Positions 10,819 through 19,722 of a DNA stretch of 46,706 nucleotides are shown here, piece by piece (the stretch's first letter is position 1; the number at the start of each line of letters is the position of its first letter). The notes beneath the pieces are model-generated. The model did no database searches, was not told the DNA's origin, and saw only the letters and a program-made list of their open reading frames with translations. Source of the stretch: Leptolyngbyaceae cyanobacterium HOT.MB2.61 (GTDB lineage: Bacteria; Cyanobacteriota; Cyanobacteriia; Leptolyngbyales; Leptolyngbyaceae); assembly GCA_023511615.1 (NCBI GenBank), contig JAIMBL010000011.1, forward strand, positions 1 through 46,706, read 5' to 3'. The position numbers were made by a program, and so were the translations under genes.

Positions 10819-13380
10819 TCAGTTACCTGACATCAATTGCTGAATCTTGGGCTCCTGATGGGTACGTAAACGCTCCGGGAAACGAAGCTCAATCTGGATC
10901 GCATCGGATGGAAAAGGATGGGAAGTGGGGGATGTTTGTGGGACCGCCGATTCGACGATCGCCAGCAGTCGATTCCATTCCCTCGCTTCTTCGTCGTATT
11001 GGAGTAAACCCACAATCGGTTTCTTCCGCTGAAGGATCTCCCAGTTTGGCACCCTCCGGGCATCTACAACTAATTGTGTACTCTGGGCTCCAACCTCCGT
11101 CACAGTAGCAGGGAAAAGATGCCCTTCCCAGAAAAGCTGCACCGGAGTTTGCACCTGCTTGCGCACGCGCACTCCCTGAATCGGCTGGGGTTCTCGCAGG
11201 GAACGGTTGACACTGGAGGCAATAAACCGGAGAGATTCCAGCGGATCATCCACCTGTTCCCGGTGTTGCCCGTACCACTCGGCCACATCGGAATAGAGCA
11301 CCCGGATCAGAGCATCCATCTGTTCACGGGTGGGTTCCAGATAGTCTGCGATTAGCAACGTCTGATTCTCATTCAAAGGCACACCCCGAACAATCTGAGC
11401 TGTGACAAAGGCTCTGGCACCGTAGTCTCCCACCAGTTCCAGTTCCACCACATCGGGAATGTTAGGCCAGGCGTCCAGAATAAAGCGGGCTCCGGTTTCA
11501 CTGACATCCACGGTTCTGCCCTGCCAGGTTTGATCTTGACTGTACAGAGTGACGGGTAACTGGCGATATAAGCGGTGCGATCGCCGCAGTTGGGGTTGCT
11601 CTAGGGCCACCAGCAGGGCACCCAGCATCAGAACCAGGTTAAACACTCCCCAGGCCGCATTCACCAAAACGGCTTCCTTGTCTTCGGGGTACAAAATCAG
11701 CCAGAAAGGAACTGCCAGCAGGGACGCAATCACCAGTGCCGTAACAATGAGCAGAGGACGGGCAGAAGTCCAATCAAAACTGCGTTTGGTAACGGATAAG
11801 CCCTTATCGGTGACATTGAATTTACCCAGCTTCGGATTCAATACTGCCATCAAAGTGACAATCGCGGTAAAAAATGCCAGGGCAAATTCATAGACTTCAT
11901 TCCAGAAGGAGAACCGCACTCGCTTAGAAACAATGTAATTGGTATTCATCGCCAGGACAATGTGGGGTAGAGCATAGGCGAGGGTTTCTAATCCCAAACC
12001 CCGAATTGGATTGATGGCAAACAGTAAAAACAGGGTGGGAGCGATCGCATACATGATGCGGGGAAAGCCATAGAAAAACCCAAACATCGCCGAAAAGTAA
12101 CACAACCGTTGGGGAATCGTGAGTTTGAGCCGACGGTTAAACAGCGGATTTTCCAGACGCAGAATTTGGGCCATACCCCGTGCCCAGCGCACCTGCTGAC
12201 CCACCAGAGCAGAGAATTTCTCCGGGGCCAGTCCAGCAATCATGATTTTGTCGTAATAAACCGAGTCATAGCCCTGGGAGTGCAGTCGCAGGGAAGTATG
12301 GCAGTCTTCCGTCACGGTTTCAACGGCGATTCCCCCCACCTGCAACACGTAATCTCTGCGAATCAATGCTGCCGACCCGCAGAAGAAAGCGGCATTCCAG
12401 AAATCGTTTCCTTTCTGCACCACTTTGTAAAACAGTTCGTTGCTGACGGGAATGCGTCCCTGGGTCAGCAGGTTGCGTTCAAACGGGTCAGGATTGTAGA
12501 ACCAGTGGGGGGTTTGCACCAGGGCAACCTTGGGATTGTAGAAAAAGCCGACGGTGTTTTGCAAAAAATCGCGGGAGGGGATGTGGTCACAGTCCAGGAT
12601 CAGGATCAGATCTCCACTGGTGCGGCGCATGGCCGTGTTGATGTTACCCGCTTTGGCGTGGTCGTTGTTGTCTCGCGTCAGCAGGGTGCAGCCCAGTTCT
12701 TCACACATGCGCCGCAGTTCCTGCCGCCGTTCGGGAAATTTGCGCCCATCATCGAGGATATACACTCGCTTTTTGTCCATTGGGTAATCGACGGCCATGG
12801 CGGCGATCGCTGTTTTACGGACAATTTCCACATCCTCGTTGTAGGTGGGGATGTAGAGGTCTACTGTGAACCATTGCTCCTGGGGTCTGAGCGTCAGAGG
12901 AACGGGCTGGCGTTCCTTCAACTTCAGCGTTTGAAAGTAGGAAAGCAATAATCCGATGACGGCATAAAGCTCGGCTCCATAGAGCAGGAGGCAGAAGACC
13001 GTATTCACCCAGCCATCAAAGTTGAGGGTATAGGCAGTGCGGTAGTAGAAGTAGCGCAGGGTGGTGATAACGCTCAGCCAGACCAGAAACAGGTGGAGGT
13101 ATTCACTGGTTTGCGCATCGGCTTGGCGGTGTTCCACCTGTACTACCAGCCAGCCAATTGCAATCAACAGAACCGCCACCAATCCCTGTTGCCAGATTTC
13201 CAGCGGCGTCACAATTAACGGCACCGACAGAACCAGCATCAATCCAACCAGGCCCAGCAGTTGGCGGCGTCCGGCCCGATCCAGGGTGCGGTCAAAAAAG
13301 TCGGGAATCTGCGCCACCAGTGTATTGATTATCATCTGGCGCTTGCCTTGTTTGGGTGACTTCAAAGAAGGACTGGTCAT
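10819..13380 (-). CDS. bcsA: Cellulose synthase catalytic subunit with PilZ domain
   Basis: This is a family-2 processive glycosyltransferase of the inner membrane that polymerises UDP-glucose to beta-1,4-glucan and threads it through its own membrane channel. The 853 residues are near the family's normal length. Active-site motifs are complete: DDG (210-212), DCD (263-265), FFCGS (332-336), TED (357-359), QQVRW (395-399), and the gating-loop FNVTDKG (521-527). The cytosolic PilZ domain has RRSHR (599-603) and DVSETG (625-630), the RxxxR and DxSxxG residues that bind cyclic di-GMP, so activation by that messenger is expected. It overlaps the end of bcsB by 4 bp, indicating translational coupling as last gene of the operon. 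Confidence 0.96.
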   Translation of the reverse strand: MTSPSLKSPKQGKRQMIINTLVAQIPDFFDRTLDRAGRRQLLGLVGLMLVLSVPLIVTPLEIWQQGLVAVLLIAIGWLVVQVEHRQADAQTSEYLHLFLVWLSVITTLRYFYYRTAYTLNFDGWVNTVFCLLLYGAELYAVIGLLLSYFQTLKLKERQPVPLTLRPQEQWFTVDLYIPTYNEDVEIVRKTAIAAMAVDYPMDKKRVYILDDGRKFPERRQELRRMCEELGCTLLTRDNNDHAKAGNINTAMRRTSGDLILILDCDHIPSRDFLQNTVGFFYNPKVALVQTPHWFYNPDPFERNLLTQGRIPVSNELFYKVVQKGNDFWNAAFFCGSAALIRRDYVLQVGGIAVETVTEDCHTSLRLHSQGYDSVYYDKIMIAGLAPEKFSALVGQQVRWARGMAQILRLENPLFNRRLKLTIPQRLCYFSAMFGFFYGFPRIMYAIAPTLFLLFAINPIRGLGLETLAYALPHIVLAMNTNYIVSKRVRFSFWNEVYEFALAFFTAIVTLMAVLNPKLGKFNVTDKGLSVTKRSFDWTSARPLLIVTALVIASLLAVPFWLILYPEDKEAVLVNAAWGVFNLVLMLGALLVALEQPQLRRSHRLYRQLPVTLYSQDQTWQGRTVDVSETGARFILDAWPNIPDVVELELVGDYGARAFVTAQIVRGVPLNENQTLLIADYLEPTREQMDALIRVLYSDVAEWYGQHREQVDDPLESLRFIASSVNRSLREPQPIQGVRVRKQVQTPVQLFWEGHLFPATVTEVGAQSTQLVVDARRVPNWEILQRKKPIVGLLQYDEEAREWNRLLAIVESAVPQTSPTSHPFPSDAIQIELRFPERLRTHQEPKIQQLMSGN

Positions 13381-15866
13381 CGCTTGCCTCCTACAGCCAT
13401 ACGCTTGAGGTAGAGTTGAACTACTCCGTAGAGCACCAGAGAGGCAGTGACAATTCCCGTGGGCAGAAAGTACCAGTGATCTTGCAGAAAGCGGGAAGCT
13501 TTGGTCAACGGAGTGGAGTTGTCAATGTGCTGCGTTTTGTCGGCTTCCTGGAAGAATTGCATCGCCCAGGCGTCGGGTTTGTACTGGGAGGGATTCTTCT
13601 CGCTGGTGTTGATCACGACCGTGTCATCTTTGAGTCGGAAAAACAGGGAGTCGTAGGCAAACAGGTCTTTCAGTTTATCCAGGCCCGCATCGGTCTGGGC
13701 GGTTAATGCCAGTAAGACGCGATCGCGGTTCCAGGGAGACAGGATTTGTTTCACAACCCCCCCCGTATCGGGCAGGGTTTGCACCTGGCTCTGGTCTGAG
13801 CGACGGCCAAACAGGTCGCCAATCTGGAAACCTCTGGATTGGAATACTTCCGGGAAGGGAAAGCGTTCCCGTTTGCCAATGCCGACCAGATTGGCTCGTA
13901 CCCTTACTGGCTCTGGCAGGGTGCCCACGGTGTATACCTGGAGTTGAATGCCATCGGACTGGCTCAGCCTCCCCAACCGTTCACTGAATTCCAGCAGGGT
14001 TTCCAGTTCAGAATTGGATGGGTTGTCGGGGAGGGCGATCACCGTGGTGGAAAGATCCTGTGGGGCGGTAAAGGGATAGCCCGTTTGCAGCAGCTTCAAA
14101 TCAGGCAGTTTGACCGAATGATCCCGCTGTAGATTGAACTGGGTATCGCCATGAACGGTGCCCCAGAGTTGCTGATCCACCACTCTGCCGCATTCTCCCG
14201 GTTCTTTGGGCACCAGGTTAAAGGCGACCTGCATCTTGGAATTGGGCTTAATCAAATCTTCTGGCAGATTCAGGTTAACCGACTCCCGGTTTGCCCCATT
14301 TTCCGAGGTGAGCCGTTTGCCACCGATGGGGATGCCATCGATCCGCACTTCCAGCGTCGAGAGGCGGGGGTTGATCTGGGGACTGTGGCTATAAACCAGG
14401 GTCATGGTGTTGCCTCGCTTGAAGCGATCGTCCGGCAAAGCCCGGAAGTTAAATTCAACCGGAGGGGCGTAGGCTCCCCGGACAGTAACATCCTGAATCG
14501 GTTCATCGTTCAGTCCCTTCAACTTGCTGAGCGGGAAGGAGTTTTCTTCGGGTAAGTAGCGGGGCCACTGGCGTGGCGGGGGGGAAGGGGCCTCACCTAA
14601 CTGATCCACTAGAACGGCGGCTCCAGTGCCCAGCTTGCGCTGCTGGGGTTGGAGCAAAAATTGAAGCGCCTTGGCCACCCCTTCGGGACCATTCCCGGTC
14701 ACCACCAGTATGGGCACGTCATTGTTGCGGCTGGTGGTCAACATCAGAAGCCCCACATCCTCTGGCAAAGGGACTTTACTGCCGTCAATAAACTGGTTAT
14801 CCGCCATCCGATAGGGGAGCTTTAAAGACTTTAATGCAGGTTGTTCCTGGGGGGTGCCAATGATGACCAGCCGATGGTTAGAAGGCACTTCATTCAGCTT
14901 TTTCACCAGCTGGCTGTCCAGGGGGCGAAAGTCGGCCAGCCGTCCCATGCCTGCCTGAAAGCGGGCAATGGAAGTGAGCCACGATTCATTGATTTGAGTC
15001 GGCTGTAAGTAAGCCACCTGGTTGGCATCCAGGCTCAGGTCATCGAATAACGGATAGGGATAGTGGCTGAAGTCGAGGGCGATCGCCTTTGGATGAAAAT
15101 CAAACAGCAGCCGGGAGTTAGGCAAAATCTCCGTCCATAGAGTCTGGTCTGCTGGGTCGGAGCAGGTGGGCGAGTTGTTCTGCTGGGCAATCAGGGTCAA
15201 CTCGTTGTAGTTCTGGATCAGGTTGGGGGGAATGTTGACCAGGATTTGCCCGGTTTGGGACTGCTTACGATTGAGCGGTACACTACCCACACTGGTGCCA
15301 TTCACCCGTACCGTCAGGTTTGAACGATTGGCCAGCAAGGCCGGGGAATGCTGGAAGCGGATCAGGGCTTTCACCGATTTCAGATCCCAGTTACGCGGAC
15401 GGGTAAATTTCAACCGTGCTTCACCATAAGTTCCCCGCAACTGGAGGCTATTGCCCACATTGGGATCCCGATTGAACTCATAAACGTACTGGCTGAGAGG
15501 CATCCTATCTGCCGTTTCACGGGGTTTGCTGGCCGTTCTTTCGGGAGCCGGACTGGCAGGCTGACTGGGCGGAGCAGGAGCGGGAGCCGGAGCTGTGTAG
15601 TCAGCAACAGGGGGCGGAGCGGGAGCAGGCTGGTAAACGGGTGCAGGCGGCGGCCCAGGCGGTGGTGCAAACTGGCGAATCAGCTGATCTTCCTGCTTTT
15701 GCAAATTGTTCTGAGCTTGAGCCAGCGGTGCCAGGGAACCAAGAATCATGCCAAGGTGAGTGGACAGTAACAGCCAGGCGATCGCGCCAGATGGCAACCG
15801 CAATGGGCGCGATCGATGACGAAAACCAAGACGGTGAATAAGTTTAGAACGGGAGTTGCGCTTCAT
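13377..15866 (-). CDS. bcsB: BcsB-like periplasmic cellulose synthase subunit
   Basis: BcsB is the membrane-anchored periplasmic partner that supports BcsA and guides the emerging glucan. The 829-residue product has a signal sequence (cleavage near AQA, residue 51), a Pro/Ala-rich linker (about 68-115), and repeated jelly-roll plus alpha/beta carbohydrate-binding modules. It ends with a single C-terminal membrane helix (about 795-820) that would pack against BcsA. Just after the signal peptide is EDQLIRQFA (59-67), a motif that recurs in the operon's barrel protein. The 4-bp overlap with bcsA fits a stoichiometric complex. Heptamer-type repeats (CAACTAA/CAACCAA) lie in the 76-bp gap upstream of the start. 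Confidence 0.93.
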   Translation of the reverse strand: MKRNSRSKLIHRLGFRHRSRPLRLPSGAIAWLLLSTHLGMILGSLAPLAQAQNNLQKQEDQLIRQFAPPPGPPPAPVYQPAPAPPPVADYTAPAPAPAPPSQPASPAPERTASKPRETADRMPLSQYVYEFNRDPNVGNSLQLRGTYGEARLKFTRPRNWDLKSVKALIRFQHSPALLANRSNLTVRVNGTSVGSVPLNRKQSQTGQILVNIPPNLIQNYNELTLIAQQNNSPTCSDPADQTLWTEILPNSRLLFDFHPKAIALDFSHYPYPLFDDLSLDANQVAYLQPTQINESWLTSIARFQAGMGRLADFRPLDSQLVKKLNEVPSNHRLVIIGTPQEQPALKSLKLPYRMADNQFIDGSKVPLPEDVGLLMLTTSRNNDVPILVVTGNGPEGVAKALQFLLQPQQRKLGTGAAVLVDQLGEAPSPPPRQWPRYLPEENSFPLSKLKGLNDEPIQDVTVRGAYAPPVEFNFRALPDDRFKRGNTMTLVYSHSPQINPRLSTLEVRIDGIPIGGKRLTSENGANRESVNLNLPEDLIKPNSKMQVAFNLVPKEPGECGRVVDQQLWGTVHGDTQFNLQRDHSVKLPDLKLLQTGYPFTAPQDLSTTVIALPDNPSNSELETLLEFSERLGRLSQSDGIQLQVYTVGTLPEPVRVRANLVGIGKRERFPFPEVFQSRGFQIGDLFGRRSDQSQVQTLPDTGGVVKQILSPWNRDRVLLALTAQTDAGLDKLKDLFAYDSLFFRLKDDTVVINTSEKNPSQYKPDAWAMQFFQEADKTQHIDNSTPLTKASRFLQDHWYFLPTGIVTASLVLYGVVQLYLKRMAVGGKR

Positions 15867-15942
15867 GGCAGGGGGTAGAAGGGTTGGTTGTTAGTTGTTA
15901 GAGAGGGGGGAGGAGTGAGGTGGAAACCCATCCACCCATCCA

Positions 15943-17304
15943 CTAGTTCGGCTGAAGAAGCGGCATGATTCCATCGGGAGGAAGCAGCCCGATCCAGACG
16001 AGGTTTTGGGTGTAGTAGGCGGAATCGTTGTCCCAGAAGCCCTGCTGATAGCGGGGGGTCAGTTTGGTGGCTTCGATTTGTTGGGCGATGGGTGGGTCGA
16101 TGAGTTGGAAAGCGGCATACAGCATGGCGTATTGGGCGGTGGCTTCGTAGGTGACAGTGGGTTTGCCCTGGAGGTTGATGCGGGCGGGAATTTTGCGCTG
16201 CGATCGCCAGAGTCGCTGTGGAAAATTCAATTGGGTCTGTAAATACCGGATGGCTCTGGGTTCTTTGAACCAGGCGGCGTCCCAGGCGACTCGCCACCAG
16301 ACGCGGTAGGCATCAAAGCTGTAGTCGCTGGTGCCCGGCTTGGCGATTGTCAGCGGTTTGACGCTGCCAGTTTTCAAATCCAGCACGACCCAATCGTTCG
16401 GCAACCCAACGGATGACAATCTGGTAGCCTGCTGCAAAATCTCGTAACTGCTGTTGACCAAGCTGGGCCAATCGTGGGTGGGGTCTACCTGGGCAAACAG
16501 GCGGAAGGCATAGGGCGCAAAGTAGGAGGGGTTGATCTGAACCGTGGCAGCCTGTTGAAAGGCGGCAGCGGGGCCGGGCAGAAGGTAGCGAGAGGGGTTG
16601 CCAGCCTGGCTGGGATGATAGGGCGGAGAGACCAAGGGGGAGGAGCCAGGGGCGAAAGGCTCTCTTTGTCTGGGTTTGCGCCTATCATCAGCCTGGACAC
16701 TTGTGGGGAATGCGGTGACGGTAGACAGGTTCCAGAGGTCGTTCAGCTTGGTGCGGGCAAGGTTCAGATAGGCAGAATCCTGCCAGCGGCGGGCGGCGAA
16801 GATGAGGGCAGTTACGGTATCAATATCAGCATCGCTGGCAAAGTTGCCATCCAGAATGCCCCACACTCCCTGGGAGGTGCGTCCCCATTTCCAGGCCCAC
16901 AGGTGATCAGAGCGTTTGCCATTGGTTTGCCGTTGCAAATTGTTTTCAGCCCATTGCAGAGTACGGTCAAAGGTGTTGCGATCGCCCACCATTACCGCTC
17001 TCAACATGGCGTAGGCCTGCCCTTCGGAGGTGGAGCGATCATCGGCCTCCCGGTCAATCACCCGACCATCAGCCTGGATGAACCGCTCCCGGTAAGCTGC
17101 CCAACTCTGGAGCAATAAAGTCTGGTGATCAGCAGGGGCAACTGAGGTAATAGTTGCTGGGAGGGGAGGGGGCGATTTGATCGCAGGTGTTGGCCGTGGA
17201 GTAGCCTGGTTCAACAGGGAAAGGTTCTGGCAACCTTCCAGGGCCGGCGTCAGGCAAGTGGTGGCAAACACAATTGGTAAATGCATGAGAGTGTTGCCCA
17301 TCAA
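15943..17304 (-). CDS. bcsZ: Glycoside hydrolase family 8 endoglucanase (BcsZ-type)
   Basis: This periplasmic endo-beta-1,4-glucanase trims mis-assembled cellulose and is required for normal export in several bacteria. The 453-residue product shows the GH8 signature STSEGQAYAM with catalytic Glu94, and SDADID with the catalytic Asp at 158/160, plus the family's WAWKW and RLFA segments. The N-terminus is hydrophobic and ends in LEGC, a weak lipobox, so it could be a lipoprotein or a normal secreted protein. Residues about 206-235 (DNA 16600-16689) form a Pro/Ser/Arg-rich insertion before NPSRYLLPGP, and the underlying DNA resembles intergenic repeats. It lies between the TPR gene (100-bp gap) and bcsB (76-bp gap) on the same strand. 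Confidence 0.93.
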   Translation of the reverse strand: MMGNTLMHLPIVFATTCLTPALEGCQNLSLLNQATPRPTPAIKSPPPLPATITSVAPADHQTLLLQSWAAYRERFIQADGRVIDREADDRSTSEGQAYAMLRAVMVGDRNTFDRTLQWAENNLQRQTNGKRSDHLWAWKWGRTSQGVWGILDGNFASDADIDTVTALIFAARRWQDSAYLNLARTKLNDLWNLSTVTAFPTSVQADDRRKPRQREPFAPGSSPLVSPPYHPSQAGNPSRYLLPGPAAAFQQAATVQINPSYFAPYAFRLFAQVDPTHDWPSLVNSSYEILQQATRLSSVGLPNDWVVLDLKTGSVKPLTIAKPGTSDYSFDAYRVWWRVAWDAAWFKEPRAIRYLQTQLNFPQRLWRSQRKIPARINLQGKPTVTYEATAQYAMLYAAFQLIDPPIAQQIEATKLTPRYQQGFWDNDSAYYTQNLVWIGLLPPDGIMPLLQPN

Positions 17305-17404
17305 TCAATGAGGGAGTTGTTAGTTGAGGAAGGAGAGGAAGGAGGAGGAAGGAGGGGGAGAGCCACCCATCCTCCCCTTTCCCCTTCCCCTGAGCGAGTA
17401 TGGG

Positions 17405-19717
17405 TCAATAGCGCTCCCAGGGAGGTTGGAATCCTCGCCGTTTCAGAAAGTCTTCTTCGATCTTTTGCTGGCGCTGGGCCAGTTCTGAGTCTGTGGTGGA
17501 TGCGCCCTGTTGCAGTTGGAGTTGTTCCAGCTTTTGCAAAGCGGTCAGGGGATGGTCCTGGGCTACTTCGACTTCAATTAGCGATCGCTGGATACCCACA
17601 TCACCTGGTTTCAGCGCCAGGGCTTCACTGTAAAGCTGGCGGGCCGTTCCCCACTGGCGTTGCTGGAAGCGAATGTCTCCCAGTCCAATCAGGGCGTCCA
17701 CGTTGTCCGGTTGCTGTTCCAAAACAGATTGAAACGCCTGATCAGCTAGGGAGATGTCTCCGGCGGCCTGGGCCAGTTGCCCCTGTAACAGATAAGTGCT
17801 GGTATCATTCGTTCCACTGGCACGGCTACGGGCAATCAGTTGACGGGCCAGGGCTTTAGCTTCTGCGGGGTCGCGCCTGGCCACCACCTGCACCAGACGC
17901 AGTTGCACAGGCAAATAGTCAGGGTCTGCCTCGGCCAGTATCAGGTAGAGGGGTTCGCGTTGGGGATCGGGGGGAAGCGCTCCCACCAGGCTAAACAGTT
18001 CCAGGGGGGTGTCAGAGGCGGGACGGCTCCTCAACCAGCTATTGAGAACTGCTTCGGCTTCAGCGGTGGAAATCTGTTTTGCCTGGTATGCAATACTGGC
18101 ACGTCCCAGTTGCAGCCTGGCATCTGTTGGATTGCGGGCAACCAACTGGTCGTAGAGTTGCAGGGCGTCGCTGGTGCGTCCCTGAGCCAGACGTACTCCT
18201 GCCAGACCCCGGATCGCGGCTAACTGCACGTCGCTATCCGTCGGGCTGGCCGCCAGGATGGCTTCGTAGCGGCGGGCACTGGCGGTCAGGTTGCCTTCGC
18301 GCCGCTCAATTTCGGCGGCTAACAGTTGGGGAGCCAGATCGCCTTTAGCCTGGGGCGTTGCGGTGTAGGCAGCGAGGGCATTGCGGCCACCTACCAGGTC
18401 GTTACGTTCCACCAGAATTTGGGCTACCCGGAAGTTCAGAAACGGTTCCGTCTGTCCTGCTTCGGATTGCAGCAGGGTCTGGTAGATGGGCAAAAATTCG
18501 GGGTCGGGGTCTACCCGTACCAGCGCCTGGGCGATCGCCTGTTGCTGGAAAGCATCAGTGGGCAGGGGATTGAGTAGCGGCTGTAATTTCTGACGCAGTT
18601 CTGCTTTAGAAAGGGCGCCCAGTTGGCTTTCTAAGGCCAGAATCTTAACCTGAAGCGCCCGGTCTTCGGGCTGGGTCTGGGCGACTCGACGATAGAGTTG
18701 CAGGGCTGCCTCCCGATTCTGGGACTGACCGCTAAGGACATCTGCGGCTTCCTGCAACAGGGCAGGAGATGGATTGGGCGTTTGAGCCAATACCCGCTGA
18801 TAGAGGGTTGCGGCTTCTGTGGTCAACGCTGGCAGATTCAATTGCCGCCCAATTTCATTCAGCCCTCTGGCCAGGGGTAGGGTGGCGGCGGGGCGATCGC
18901 GGAGAGGATCAAGAGCCGCTAGAGCCTGAGCTTGCTGCTGATTCGCCAGATAGGCTAAGGACAATTCTGCTCGCAGTTCGCTATCCAGTTCCGTGGATCG
19001 ATTGGGTCGGTTCAGTTGGGTTTGCAAAACCTCTATGGCCTGGGCTGCATTGCCTATATTGCGCAGGGCACGGGCATAGGCGATCGCCGCAAAGCCCTGA
19101 ATCTTTCCCCCCGTTTGCTGGTAGCGGTTAAATAGCTCCAATCCCTGTTGATAACTGCCGTTGTAGGTATACACCTGAGCCGCCCCCAACAGAACATCAG
19201 GCGAGGGGTTGCCCTGCAACGCAATCTGATAGTCTACCAGGGCTTCGGCAAAGCGGCCCTGATAGCCGTAGAGTAAGGCTCGTTGTGCCCGTGCCTCTCC
19301 GTCATTGGGATTGAGGTTGAGCAGGGTGGTGAGGGCCTCAATTCCGCGGGCCTGCCACTCTGGGCGATAGCCACCCAACAGACCCAGGCTTCTCAGTGCC
19401 AGTTGATTGTTGGGGTCAAGGGCCAGTACCTGTTCATAGGCGCGAAATGCTTCGGCATCCTGCCCGTTGCGACGGTAGGCGATCGCCAGCCCCAACCGGG
19501 CTTCCACCGACTGGGGATAGCGCTGCACGGCTCGCTGAAAGGTGGCGATCGCATCCTTCACCCAACCTTTCCCCAATAGCCCATAGCCCTGCTGAACTTC
19601 GGCTGGAATCGCCTGGGCATGGACTGCCAGCGTACTGAAATCCAGAACCAGCGGCACTCCCGTTAACACGATGCTGAGGTGAGCCACAAACGCAAACCAG
19701 CGACCACCACTCCTCAT
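17405..19717 (-). CDS. Periplasmic TPR scaffold, equivalent to the BcsC TPR half
   Basis: The 770-residue product has a signal peptide (cleavage near AQA, about residue 36) followed by about eighteen tetratricopeptide-like repeats to the C-terminus. The C-terminus is a charged helix ending EEDFLKRRGFQPPWERY. There is no beta-barrel. In enterobacteria the periplasmic part of BcsC is a long TPR solenoid fused to an outer-membrane pore; here the solenoid is separate and the barrel is the gene immediately upstream, only 5 bp away. I infer that this protein bridges BcsB to the barrel and guides cellulose across the periplasm. The gene symbol is left empty because the identification rests on domain type and context. 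Confidence 0.85.
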   Translation of the reverse strand: MRSGGRWFAFVAHLSIVLTGVPLVLDFSTLAVHAQAIPAEVQQGYGLLGKGWVKDAIATFQRAVQRYPQSVEARLGLAIAYRRNGQDAEAFRAYEQVLALDPNNQLALRSLGLLGGYRPEWQARGIEALTTLLNLNPNDGEARAQRALLYGYQGRFAEALVDYQIALQGNPSPDVLLGAAQVYTYNGSYQQGLELFNRYQQTGGKIQGFAAIAYARALRNIGNAAQAIEVLQTQLNRPNRSTELDSELRAELSLAYLANQQQAQALAALDPLRDRPAATLPLARGLNEIGRQLNLPALTTEAATLYQRVLAQTPNPSPALLQEAADVLSGQSQNREAALQLYRRVAQTQPEDRALQVKILALESQLGALSKAELRQKLQPLLNPLPTDAFQQQAIAQALVRVDPDPEFLPIYQTLLQSEAGQTEPFLNFRVAQILVERNDLVGGRNALAAYTATPQAKGDLAPQLLAAEIERREGNLTASARRYEAILAASPTDSDVQLAAIRGLAGVRLAQGRTSDALQLYDQLVARNPTDARLQLGRASIAYQAKQISTAEAEAVLNSWLRSRPASDTPLELFSLVGALPPDPQREPLYLILAEADPDYLPVQLRLVQVVARRDPAEAKALARQLIARSRASGTNDTSTYLLQGQLAQAAGDISLADQAFQSVLEQQPDNVDALIGLGDIRFQQRQWGTARQLYSEALALKPGDVGIQRSLIEVEVAQDHPLTALQKLEQLQLQQGASTTDSELAQRQQKIEEDFLKRRGFQPPWERY

Positions 19718-19722
19718 CTTCC

